Part shown: piece by piece, positions 44,813-53,367 of the stretch | Layout of the letters: each line of letters starts with the position of its first letter | Numbering within the stretch: the stretch's first letter is position 1 | DNA from: Streptantibioticus rubrisoli | GTDB taxonomy: Bacteria > Actinomycetota > Actinomycetes > Streptomycetales > Streptomycetaceae | NCBI RefSeq assembly: GCF_024436055.1 | Contig: NZ_JANFNH010000003.1 | Location: 1 to 64,000, forward strand | Length of the DNA stretch: 64,000 bases | Direction: 5' to 3' | Made by a program: the position numbers and the translations under genes | Notes under the pieces: generated by a model | Seen by the model: only the letters and a program-made list of their open reading frames with translations | Told to the model about the DNA's origin: nothing | Database searches by the model: none

Positions 44813-47206
44813 ATGTACGGCGGTATCATGTTGATCATGGGCAGGGGGCTCTTCGCACCGTCCGCCCCCGAGTTGCTTCTGGAGAGCGGGGGCGACTCGA
44901 AGGTGATGCGGTCGGGCAAGGCCTACTCGATCGGTCGCGACCCGGCCTGCGACATCGTCTACACCGATCCCCGGGTCTCCTGGCACCACGCGGTGATCCG
45001 TGCTGGCGAGGGCCACTGGACCCTGGAGGACGTGGGCAGCGCGCACGGGACGTACGTCGACGGCCGCCGCACGCGGTTGGCGCAACTGCGGCCGGGGACC
45101 GTGCTGCGCTTCGGCGACCCGCTGGACGGATCATGGGCGACGGTCACCGGTGTGCCGCGCTCGCCCGCGCCCCCGCCGTGGACGGCGCCCCCGCCGCCCC
45201 CGGCACCGCCCGCGGAAGAACCATGGCCCACGGGGTCGTTCCGCCGTCCCGCCTCGGTACGGCCCCTGCCGCTGTGGAGCGTTCACATCGGCCGGGCCGC
45301 CGACAACGACGTCGTCGTCGATGACCTGCTCGCCTCGCGGTACCACGCGGAACTGCGGGCGCTGCGGGACGGCGGCCACGAGATCGTGGACCTGGGCAGC
45401 CACAACGGTACGTTCGTCAACGGTCAGCCGGTCCAGCGGTGCGCCGTTCGGACCGGGGACATCGTCGGGATCGGCCACTCGCACTTCCGCCTGGTGGGCG
45501 ACGAACTCCAGGAGTTCGTGGACACCGGCGAGGTGTCGCTGACCGCGGAGGACCTGGCGGTCTCGGTGGAGGGCGGGCGCAGGACCCTGCTGGACCACGT
45601 CTCGTTCCCGGTGGGTGAGAAGTGCCTGCTGGCGGTGGTCGGACCGAGTGGTGCGGGCAAGTCGACGCTGCTCAACGCCCTGACCGGGCTGCGCCCCGCG
45701 GACCAGGGCACGGTGCTGTACGACGGCCGGGACATGTACCGGGACTACGCGGAGCTGCGCCAGCGCATCGGCCTGGTCCCGCAGGAGGACATCATGCACT
45801 CCCAGCTCACGGTGCGCCGGGCCCTGAGCTATGCCGCCGAGCTGCGCTTCCCCGGGGACACCGCGAAGGCCGAGCGGCAGGCGCGGGTCGACGAGGTGAT
45901 CGGCGAGCTGGGACTGCAGGCACGGGCGGACCAGCCGGTGCACACCCTCTCCGGCGGACAGCGCAAGCGGGTCAGTGTGGCGTTGGAACTGCTGACCAAG
46001 CCGTCCCTGCTCTTCCTCGACGAGCCGACGTCCGGCCTCGACCCGGGGATGGACCGCTCCGTCATGAACATGCTGCGCCGCCTCGCGGACGAGGGCCACA
46101 CGGTCATCGTCGTCACCCACAGCGTGCTCAGCCTCGACGTCTGCGACCGGCTGCTCGTGCTCGCCCCCGGCGGGAAGATCGCGTACTACGGGCCGCCTCG
46201 GGCCGCGCTGCCGTTCTTCGGCTTCAAGGAGTGGCCCGAGGCGTTCGAGGCGTTCGAGAACGACACCGAACGCGACTGGGCGGGCCGGTACCAGGCGTCC
46301 GCCCTGCGCAGCAAGTACATCACCGACGCTCTGGAACGGTCGCGGCGCCCGGCCCGTGCCCTGGCGGCTGGCCTCGGGAAGCTGCCGAAGCCGCAGGGCT
46401 GGCCGGGACAGCTGCGTACCCTCGTCCGCCGCTACGCGTCGGTTCTCAGCGCCGACCGGACCTTCCTGGTGGTCATGGTGGTGCTGCCGTTCATCATGGG
46501 CGCGATGACCCGGGCCCTGGCGGGCAGCAGGCTGACGCCGACCACCTCGGTCAACGCGCTGCTCATCCTGTGCGTCGGCGGTGTACTGACCGGCGCGGCG
46601 AACGCGGTACGCGAGCTGGTCAAGGAACGGGCGATCTACCAACGGGAGCGGGGGGCGGGGCTCTCCAGAACCGCGTACCTGGTCTCCAAGGTGGTGGTGC
46701 TGGGCCTGGTCACCGTGGTGCAGGCGGTGGTGCTCACCATGGTCGCCCTCGCCGGTGTCGATCTGGGCGTCAAGGGCGGTGGTGCGGTCGGCTTGCCGCC
46801 CCTTGCCGAGATCACGGTGGCGGTCGCCCTGCTGTCGTTCACCGCCATGATGCTCGGCCTGCTGGTCTCCGCGCTGGTGCGCAAGGAGGAGGTCACCATG
46901 CCCCTCCTCGTCCTGGTCGCCCTCGTGCAGGTCGTCTTCTGCGGGGCACTGCTCAAGCTGAACGGGGTTCCGGGACTGCAGCAGCTGTCCTGGCTGGTCC
47001 CCGCGCGCTGGGCGCTGGGCGCCATGGCCGCGACCGTCGACCTGCACCGGATCGTGCCGGGGGTCACGACGGCGGACCCGCTGTTCCGGCACTCCGCCGG
47101 GGCGTGGGGGCTCGACATCGGCATGCTGATCGCCCTCGCGGTGGTGCTCGGTGGCCTGGTGCGCAAGCTGCTGCGCCGCCACGAGCCCGCCGTCCTGCGC
47201 AGGTGA
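44813..47206 (+). CDS. FHA-FHA-ABC transporter (Rv1747-like)
   Basis: Single-chain ABC transporter of about 797 residues. Two forkhead-associated domains (YSIGRDPACDIVYTDPRVSW, GSAHGTYVDG; HIGRAADNDVVVDDLLASRY, LGSHNGTFVNG) are joined by a proline-rich linker. The ATPase follows (Walker [15 protein letters not shown], signature LSGGQRKRVSVAL, Walker B LLFLDEPTSGLDPG), then an ABCG-like membrane domain with six helices. FHA domains bind phosphothreonine, so Ser/Thr kinases probably regulate it, as for mycobacterial Rv1747. Start is uncertain: ATG at 44813, 44828 or 44837, none with a good SD. Confidence 0.92.
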   Translation: MYGGIMLIMGRGLFAPSAPELLLESGGDSKVMRSGKAYSIGRDPACDIVYTDPRVSWHHAVIRAGEGHWTLEDVGSAHGTYVDGRRTRLAQLRPGTVLRFGDPLDGSWATVTGVPRSPAPPPWTAPPPPPAPPAEEPWPTGSFRRPASVRPLPLWSVHIGRAADNDVVVDDLLASRYHAELRALRDGGHEIVDLGSHNGTFVNGQPVQRCAVRTGDIVGIGHSHFRLVGDELQEFVDTGEVSLTAEDLAVSVEGGRRTLLDHVSFPVGEKCLLAVVGPSGAGKSTLLNALTGLRPADQGTVLYDGRDMYRDYAELRQRIGLVPQEDIMHSQLTVRRALSYAAELRFPGDTAKAERQARVDEVIGELGLQARADQPVHTLSGGQRKRVSVALELLTKPSLLFLDEPTSGLDPGMDRSVMNMLRRLADEGHTVIVVTHSVLSLDVCDRLLVLAPGGKIAYYGPPRAALPFFGFKEWPEAFEAFENDTERDWAGRYQASALRSKYITDALERSRRPARALAAGLGKLPKPQGWPGQLRTLVRRYASVLSADRTFLVVMVVLPFIMGAMTRALAGSRLTPTTSVNALLILCVGGVLTGAANAVRELVKERAIYQRERGAGLSRTAYLVSKVVVLGLVTVVQAVVLTMVALAGVDLGVKGGGAVGLPPLAEITVAVALLSFTAMMLGLLVSALVRKEEVTMPLLVLVALVQVVFCGALLKLNGVPGLQQLSWLVPARWALGAMAATVDLHRIVPGVTTADPLFRHSAGAWGLDIGMLIALAVVLGGLVRKLLRRHEPAVLRR

Positions 47207-47482
47207 CGCGAGCCGGACAGGTTCGCCCGGTGGGCGGCGAGGCGGCAGGCGCCCGGCGCTCATCGCCATCCGCCAGCCCGTCGCCAGGTGCCAGCACGCC
47301 TGGGCGGTCTCCGCTGGCGTGGGACGCCTGTCGTAGCGGCCGTACGATCCGGTCGGGAGCCGGGGCCGCTGTTCTGGCCGAGCAGATGCGTGACATGCGG
47401 GCAACCGCCTGCGGCGGCAGGTGTGTTCGCGGCGGAGGGCGGTTAACCTCCCGGTCATGAACATGATCAATAGATCCGGTCG
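47207..47482. other. Leader region of the first LuxR regulator gene
   Basis: About 275 bp without a recognised gene. Upstream of the GTG at 47483 there is an AT-richer stretch, GGTCATGAACATGATCAATAG (47449-47469), containing the repeats ATGA/TCAT, which may hold a promoter or operator. Confidence 0.4.
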
Positions 47483-50400
47483 GTGGCCGCGGTGACCGGC
47501 CGAAGACGCAACGGGGCGGGCGGTGGGCTCGTCGGGCGCCGCCAGGAGGGGCGGCGGTTGGCGGAGGCGGTGGGCCGACTGGGCGCCGGAGCCTCCGTCC
47601 TGGTGGAGATCACCGGCGAACCGGGCATCGGCAAGACCCGGCTCCTGGACGAACTGGTCAAGTTGGCGGACGCCGCCGATGCCACCGTGCTCGCCGGGCG
47701 GTGCGCCGAATACGAACGGCAGACCCCCTTCTCGGCGTTCGCCGGAGCCATCGACGTCTCCGTCAACCCCGCACACCCCGACGGCGCCCCGCCCGGGCTC
47801 CCCGCCGCCAGCCCGACCGCGGCGGAGCCCACCGACGGCGGCGCAGGGCCAACCCCCGTGACCCTCCCGGGACTTGAGCGCGTCCGCGTGCACCGTCTGA
47901 TGGCGCGCCGACTGGCCCAGGCCGCCGCCGGGTCGCCCCTGGTCGTCGTCCTCGACGACCTGCACTGGGCCGACAACGGATCGCTGGAGCTCCTGCGGTA
48001 CGTGCTGCGCGGCCGGTCCGGCACCCCCCTGTTGCTGGCCGTGGCCTACCGGCCGCAGCAGGCGGACGAGCGCCTCGTCACCGCCCTCGCCGAAACCGCC
48101 CCCGAGTTCCATCGCGAACGGATGCCGCTGCAGGCGCTGTCAGCGGACGAGATCCGCACCCTGGTGGAGGCGGCGGGCGTGGCCTGCCCGCCCGGGCTGC
48201 ACGCCAGGAGCGAGGGCAACCCGCTGTACGCGCAGGCCCTCGTCGCGGTCGGTGCCAGCGCGGACACCTCCTTCACCGAAGGGCGGGATCGGAGCGGGGA
48301 CGTGACCCTCGCGGTCTCCCAGGTACTGCTCGCGGAGATCCAGTCGCTGGAGCCCGAGGAGACCGCCGTGCTGCGCACCGCCGCGGTCGCCGGAGACCCC
48401 TTCGACCCGGAGTTCGTGGTCTGCCTGGCCCGCGACGAGGTCACCGACGCCCCCGCCGCGCTGGCCCGGCTGCGCCGACGCGACCTGGTGCGTCCGGAAC
48501 CGACCGGCCCGGGGCTGCTGCGCTTCCGGCACCCGGTGCTGCGCAGCACCGTCTACCAACACGCGGGCCCCGGCTGGCTGTTGGCCGCCCACATGCGCGC
48601 CGCCGCCGCATTGTCCGAGCGCGGGGCACCGCCGACCGTGCTGGCCCCGCACGTCGCCCGCTTCGCCCGACCCGGCGACCGGCCGGCCGCCCAGGTGCTG
48701 GTCCGCGCCGCCCGCTCGGTGCTCACCAGCGTGCCCGCCTCCGCCGCCCACTGGCTGGGCCGGGCGCTCACCGTGCTGCCGGCCGGCGACACCGCCGAGC
48801 GCGGGGAGCTGTCCCTGCTGCTGGCACACGCGTGCGCCGCGGCCGGTGATCTGGACCGCGGCCGGGAGATCCTGCACGGCCTGATGGCCGCCCTGCCCGC
48901 GGAAGGCGAGCACCGCCTCCGCACGGTACGGCTGCTGTCCCTGGTCAACCGCGTCCAGGGCCGGTACCAGGAGGGGGCTGCCGTACTGGACGCCCCGTCG
49001 CGCGCGTCCAGTCCGGACGCGGCGGCCTCGCTCGCCCTGCGGGCCGCCTGCGAGGTACTGGCGTGCGACCCGCAGGCTCTCGGCCACGCGAGGGAGGCGG
49101 TGCGCCGCTGCCGGGACGGCCAGGCGGCCGCGACCCGGGCGCTGTGCCTGGGCACGCGTGCGTTGGTCGAGGCCTGCCGCGGCAGCATCCCGTGGGCCCT
49201 GGCGTCCGCGGCCAGCGCGGGTCGGCTGCTGGCCGGGATGAGCGACGAGGAGGTGGCGCCGCTGCTGGACTGCCTCGGCCAACTGGGCTGGGCGCAGGTG
49301 CTGTTGGAGAACCCCGGCCGGGCCAACGTCCATTTCGCGCGCGGCGTGAAGGCGGCGGAACGGACCGGGCAGAGCCATCTGTCGACCTATCTGCTGATCG
49401 GGCAGAGCCTCGCCCTGCTGCGCGAGGGCGACGTGCCGGACGCGTTACGGGCCTGCGACGAGGCGGAGGAACGGTCCCGGCTGCTGCGCAGCGACACCAT
49501 GCTGGCCCTCACCCTCGCCATGCGGGCCGCTGCGCGGATATGGCGCAGCGGCCCGGCCGCGGCGGCGCCGATCGCGCTGAGCGCCACCCGGCTGGGCGGG
49601 CGGTCCGGGCGCAACTGGTGGGACGAGGTGGCGTGGCGCATCCTGGCGCGGGTCCGGCTGTTGGAGGGCGACGGAGAGGACGCCATCCGGATCCTGCTGC
49701 GGACCGGGGGAGGGCAGGGGCTGCCGCGGGTGGACGTGTGCACCCGCCCGATGTGGTTGGCGGCGCTGGCCGAAGGTGAACTGCTGTGCGGGCGCGCGGC
49801 GGTGGCGACCGCGCTGCTGGACTCGGCCCTGTGCGAGCCCGCCGCCGCGCGGCTGCCCGCGCAGCGGGCCCATGTGCTGGCCGCGATGGCGCACGCGCAG
49901 CTGGTCGGGGGTTACCCCGCGCAAGCCGCGTCCACCGCCCTGCGGGCCGCGGCGACGTTCCGGCGCAGCGGCCAGCCACTGGACGAAGGCCGTTGCCGAC
50001 TGCTGGTGGCGGCGGGCCGCCGGGCAGTCGGCCAACCGGAGGCCGCCCAGGCCGAGTTGGCCAAAGCCTGGTCGATAGGGCGGTCCTGCGGCGCCCACTG
50101 GTTGCGCGATCAGGCGGCCTACCACAGCGGGCAGTTGGCGGCACCGCCGCCGGACGCCGCGCACGCCGCCGGACATCGCACCGGGCGATCGCCCGCGACC
50201 GGCGCCGCAGAGCCGCGCCGCGCTGGGCGTCCGGCCGCTGCCACCAGACCCGCCGCGCTGACGCCGCGTGAGCGGGAGGTCGTCGTCCTGGTACAGGACG
50301 GCCTGACCAACGGCGAGGCCGCCGACCGCCTGCATGTCACCGTGAAGGCCGTCGAGGCGCATCTGACCCGGGCCTACCGCAAACTCGGCGTGGCCACCCG

Positions 50401-50548
50401 CGCTGAACTCGCGGCGATGCTCCCGTACGAGCGGCCGGATCCGGCCAGCGAGCCCGTCTGGACCGCGCCATCCGCGACGAGCGCCGAGGGCTCGGCGCAG
50501 AGCGCGCGGACCAAGGACGACCGGCAGGTGACGCCCAGCTTCCGGTAG
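47483..50548 (+). CDS. Large LuxR-family (LAL) regulator, rightward
   Basis: Regulator of 1021 residues of the MalT/LAL class. An N-terminal AAA ATPase (Walker A GEPGIGKTRLL near 44-54; Walker B VVVLDDLHWADN) precedes a long helical-repeat middle and a C-terminal LuxR helix-turn-helix (LTPREREVVVLVQDGLTNGE, HLTRAYRKLG). GTG at 47483 is the best start. A 40-residue tail after the HTH is encoded opposite the HTH of the convergent paralogue, and the two genes overlap by 175 bp. It is a candidate controller of the peptide locus at 53-57 kb. Confidence 0.93.
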   Translation: MAAVTGRRRNGAGGGLVGRRQEGRRLAEAVGRLGAGASVLVEITGEPGIGKTRLLDELVKLADAADATVLAGRCAEYERQTPFSAFAGAIDVSVNPAHPDGAPPGLPAASPTAAEPTDGGAGPTPVTLPGLERVRVHRLMARRLAQAAAGSPLVVVLDDLHWADNGSLELLRYVLRGRSGTPLLLAVAYRPQQADERLVTALAETAPEFHRERMPLQALSADEIRTLVEAAGVACPPGLHARSEGNPLYAQALVAVGASADTSFTEGRDRSGDVTLAVSQVLLAEIQSLEPEETAVLRTAAVAGDPFDPEFVVCLARDEVTDAPAALARLRRRDLVRPEPTGPGLLRFRHPVLRSTVYQHAGPGWLLAAHMRAAAALSERGAPPTVLAPHVARFARPGDRPAAQVLVRAARSVLTSVPASAAHWLGRALTVLPAGDTAERGELSLLLAHACAAAGDLDRGREILHGLMAALPAEGEHRLRTVRLLSLVNRVQGRYQEGAAVLDAPSRASSPDAAASLALRAACEVLACDPQALGHAREAVRRCRDGQAAATRALCLGTRALVEACRGSIPWALASAASAGRLLAGMSDEEVAPLLDCLGQLGWAQVLLENPGRANVHFARGVKAAERTGQSHLSTYLLIGQSLALLREGDVPDALRACDEAEERSRLLRSDTMLALTLAMRAAARIWRSGPAAAAPIALSATRLGGRSGRNWWDEVAWRILARVRLLEGDGEDAIRILLRTGGGQGLPRVDVCTRPMWLAALAEGELLCGRAAVATALLDSALCEPAAARLPAQRAHVLAAMAHAQLVGGYPAQAASTALRAAATFRRSGQPLDEGRCRLLVAAGRRAVGQPEAAQAELAKAWSIGRSCGAHWLRDQAAYHSGQLAAPPPDAAHAAGHRTGRSPATGAAEPRRAGRPAAATRPAALTPREREVVVLVQDGLTNGEAADRLHVTVKAVEAHLTRAYRKLGVATRAELAAMLPYERPDPASEPVWTAPSATSAEGSAQSARTKDDRQVTPSFR

Positions 50549-53265
50549 ATCCGGGTCAGATGGGCCTCCACCGTCTTCGCGGTGATGCCGAGCCGGGCGG
50601 CGACCTGGCCGTTGGCCAGGCCACGGGCCACCAGATCGGCGATCTGTGACTCCCGCCGGGTCAGGCCGGACGGCGGCACCGGCCGTGCGGCGGGCGGTAC
50701 TCCGGCCGGTGAGCCCTCGCGCACCCGTCCGGCCACCGACATCGACCGGCGCTGCTCGGCGACCGCCAACTCGCGCAGCCGACCCGCCCCGCAGTCGGCG
50801 GCGATCGCCCGGACCCGGCCGAGTACCGTCTGCAACTGGGTCCACTGGCAGACACCGGCCAGTGCGCGGGCCAGCACCAGCAGCGCGCGGCCCTCCTCCA
50901 GCGCCATGCCCGCCTCGCTGAACGCGCTGGCCGCCGCCCGCGCCGCACCCACCGCCTCACCGGGCCTCCCCGAGACCAGCGCGAGCACGGCCCGCCCGGC
51001 GTCGACATGGGCGGACTGCACCGGCGAACCCAACGCGGCCGCCACCGAGTCGGCCCGCTTGAGCCACTGGTCGGCCCGTTGGGTGCGTCCGCGCCGCGCC
51101 TCGGCCTCGGCGAGCTCCCGCAGCCACCGCGGATGGCTGCATCGTGCCAACCACCGCAACCGGGGGCCGCCCGCCACGGCGACGAAGGACTCCGGATCGC
51201 CGGGGCCCGCTCCCGGCGCGCTCCACAACCCGGCCGCCCAGAGCTGGCCGCTCGCGGCGACCGTCGCCACCGTGCGGGGCAGCGCGCGCAGGCGGCGGCA
51301 GGCCTCGTCCGCCAGGGCACCGGTTGGCGGCACCGTGCCCTGCCACGACTCGGCACAGCACAGCAGCGCCAGCGCCACCGCGGTCTGCTCCGGGGCCTGT
51401 TCGCACCGCGCGATCTCGGCGGACTCCCGGTAGCACTCGATGGCCGCGTCAAGGCAGCCCAGTTCGTACAGTGCCAGCCCGCGGATCAGCAACGCGCCCG
51501 GCAGCAACTGCCGTTGACCGGTGCGCCGCGCCACGCCCACCGCCCGGTCACCATGGCGAAGCGCCTCACCGGGTGTGCCGACAAGCCACTCGCTCCACGC
51601 CGTGAGGATGACCGAATCCAGCAGTGCCGCCAGTCCCGGATCGGGCAGCGCGTCCAACTCGGCCACCGCTACCCGCAGTTGGCCGCGGGCGCTGGCCGTG
51701 TCGCCGTCGTGCGCGCACACCGCCGCGTCCAGCGCGCGTCGGCGCACCCGTGGTCCCGGCGCGTGGTCCGCCGTGGCCCCGGCGCGCCGCAGGTACTGGC
51801 GGGCGGCACCGGGCTGCCCCGCCAGGAGCGCGGCACACCCGGCCTGGACGGACAACGCCGCTGCCTGCGCGCCGTCGGGCCCGAGCCGCTCCAGGGCGGT
51901 TTCCAGCAGCGTGGCCGCGTCCCCGTGGCCGCCCTGCAACTGCGCGTAGCCGGCGGCCAGTTGGGTCAGCGCCGCGTACTGCGCCGCCGTCCCGCCCGTG
52001 GGCCGCGCGGCGCCGCCGCTGTCGCCGCTCGGCGGCGCGGTGAGCAGTCCGTCGAGTACCGAGCGTGCCTCGGACAACCGCCCGTCCCCGCCCAGGGCCC
52101 TGGCCAGCAGCACCAGCAGCCGTCGCCGGTCCCGCTCGCCCGCCGCGCTCGGTGGCACCCGGCGCAGCCCTTCGGCGGCCCAGTACCCGGCGGTCGCCGG
52201 AGACCAGGCCAGCGCGGTGACCGCGGCCGCCTCGAACGCGGCCACCGCGCCCGGCTCTCCGGCCCGCGCGCAGCGGGACAGGTGCCGGGCGCGGACGAGC
52301 ACGTCGTCCGCGCCGCCCAGGTGACGTACCGCGCACCGGTGGGCGGCCAGTCGGCGCTCGGGTGCCATGCGCTGGTACAGCCGGGCGCGCAGCAGCGGAT
52401 GGCGGAACCGGAACAGGCCGCCGTCACCGGGGTCCGCGCGGATGAGGTCGCGCCGGGCCAACTCGTCCACGGCGGCGAACAGCGTGGGTGCCGTCATCCC
52501 GGCGACAGCGGCCGCCAGATCGGGCCGAAACGGTTCTCCGATCACCGCGGCCGCCTCCGCCACCCGTCGGCAGATGTCGTCAAGGCCGTCGAACTCGGCG
52601 TCCGACACCGGTTCGGCGGGCAGTGGCAGCAGTTCCAGAAGGTCGATGTCGGCGCGGACCTCCGCCGGGCCCGGCAGCCGCGGGCAGCGCGCCAGCCATT
52701 CGACGTAGCGCGGAATCCCCTGCCCGACCGCCGCGCACCAGGCCGCCGCCCGCGCGCCGAGCCCCGTACCCGCCAGCCGCCGTGCCTCGTCGGCGGTCAG
52801 CGGCCCCACCGCGATCCGCACCCGGTGCCGGTCGGCGGGCAGGCCGCACAGCAACCGGGACAGCGCCGCGGGCGCCTGGCGGCTGCGGTAGGCGCACAGC
52901 ACGGCGGGCCGCGCTCGGCGCACCGCGTCGAGCACGACCGGCTCGGCCCGGTGCAGATCGTCAAGGACGAGCAGCACCGGACGACCGGACCGCGTCCTGA
53001 CGGGCACTTCGGCGACCGCCGCATCGTCCCGCGCCCCGGCGCCGAGCCGTAGCACCGCGGCCCCCGCCCGCTCGGCACGGGCCGCGATCTCCTCCAGCAG
53101 ACGGGACTTGCCGACTCCTGGCTCACCGGTGACTTCGACGAACGGTGTGGCGCCCCCCTCCAGCGCCCGCAGCACCTCACCGGCCCGGCACAACTCGCCC
53201 TCGCGCCCGAGCAACGCGCCGGGCCGCTCGGCCCGTCTTTCCCCGTCGGACTCCCCGTGCACCAT
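50374..53265 (-). CDS. Large LuxR-family (LAL) regulator, leftward
   Basis: Paralogous regulator of 963 residues: Walker A GEPGVGKSRLLEE near residues 45-57, Walker B VLLVLDDLHRAEP, helical repeats and a C-terminal LuxR HTH (LTRRESQIADLVARGLANGQ, HLTRIYRKLG). Its last residues (ATPSLR) are the antisense of the partner's YRKLGVA. It is read leftward with the TPR gene 102 bp upstream and may be part of the peptide-locus transcript. Long tandem genes of this type usually respond to small ligands bound by the repeats. Confidence 0.93.
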   Translation of the reverse strand: MVHGESDGERRAERPGALLGREGELCRAGEVLRALEGGATPFVEVTGEPGVGKSRLLEEIAARAERAGAAVLRLGAGARDDAAVAEVPVRTRSGRPVLLVLDDLHRAEPVVLDAVRRARPAVLCAYRSRQAPAALSRLLCGLPADRHRVRIAVGPLTADEARRLAGTGLGARAAAWCAAVGQGIPRYVEWLARCPRLPGPAEVRADIDLLELLPLPAEPVSDAEFDGLDDICRRVAEAAAVIGEPFRPDLAAAVAGMTAPTLFAAVDELARRDLIRADPGDGGLFRFRHPLLRARLYQRMAPERRLAAHRCAVRHLGGADDVLVRARHLSRCARAGEPGAVAAFEAAAVTALAWSPATAGYWAAEGLRRVPPSAAGERDRRRLLVLLARALGGDGRLSEARSVLDGLLTAPPSGDSGGAARPTGGTAAQYAALTQLAAGYAQLQGGHGDAATLLETALERLGPDGAQAAALSVQAGCAALLAGQPGAARQYLRRAGATADHAPGPRVRRRALDAAVCAHDGDTASARGQLRVAVAELDALPDPGLAALLDSVILTAWSEWLVGTPGEALRHGDRAVGVARRTGQRQLLPGALLIRGLALYELGCLDAAIECYRESAEIARCEQAPEQTAVALALLCCAESWQGTVPPTGALADEACRRLRALPRTVATVAASGQLWAAGLWSAPGAGPGDPESFVAVAGGPRLRWLARCSHPRWLRELAEAEARRGRTQRADQWLKRADSVAAALGSPVQSAHVDAGRAVLALVSGRPGEAVGAARAAASAFSEAGMALEEGRALLVLARALAGVCQWTQLQTVLGRVRAIAADCGAGRLRELAVAEQRRSMSVAGRVREGSPAGVPPAARPVPPSGLTRRESQIADLVARGLANGQVAARLGITAKTVEAHLTRIYRKLGVTCRSSLVRALCAEPSALVADGAVQTGSLAGSGRSYGSIAASSARVATPSLR

Positions 53266-53367
53266 CGCTCCCCCCGACGACCGGCCACCCGACCCCTACC
53301 CGCTGGCACCGCGCGGAACCGGACGCGACCCCGGCGGTCAACGCCTGGGGAACACGCCCGGCCGCGG

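Noticed and set aside
47250-47340. Leftward frame with YDRRPTPAETAQACWHLATG upstream of the first LuxR gene
   Set aside because: Looks slightly protein-like but is short, lacks start and SD, and matches nothing I know; possible remnant, not supportable.
45131-48112. Very long leftward frame opposite the FHA-ABC and LuxR genes
   Set aside because: It is an antisense shadow: the sense strand has clear FHA, ATPase and AAA motifs while this translation is low-complexity Q/R/H/G.
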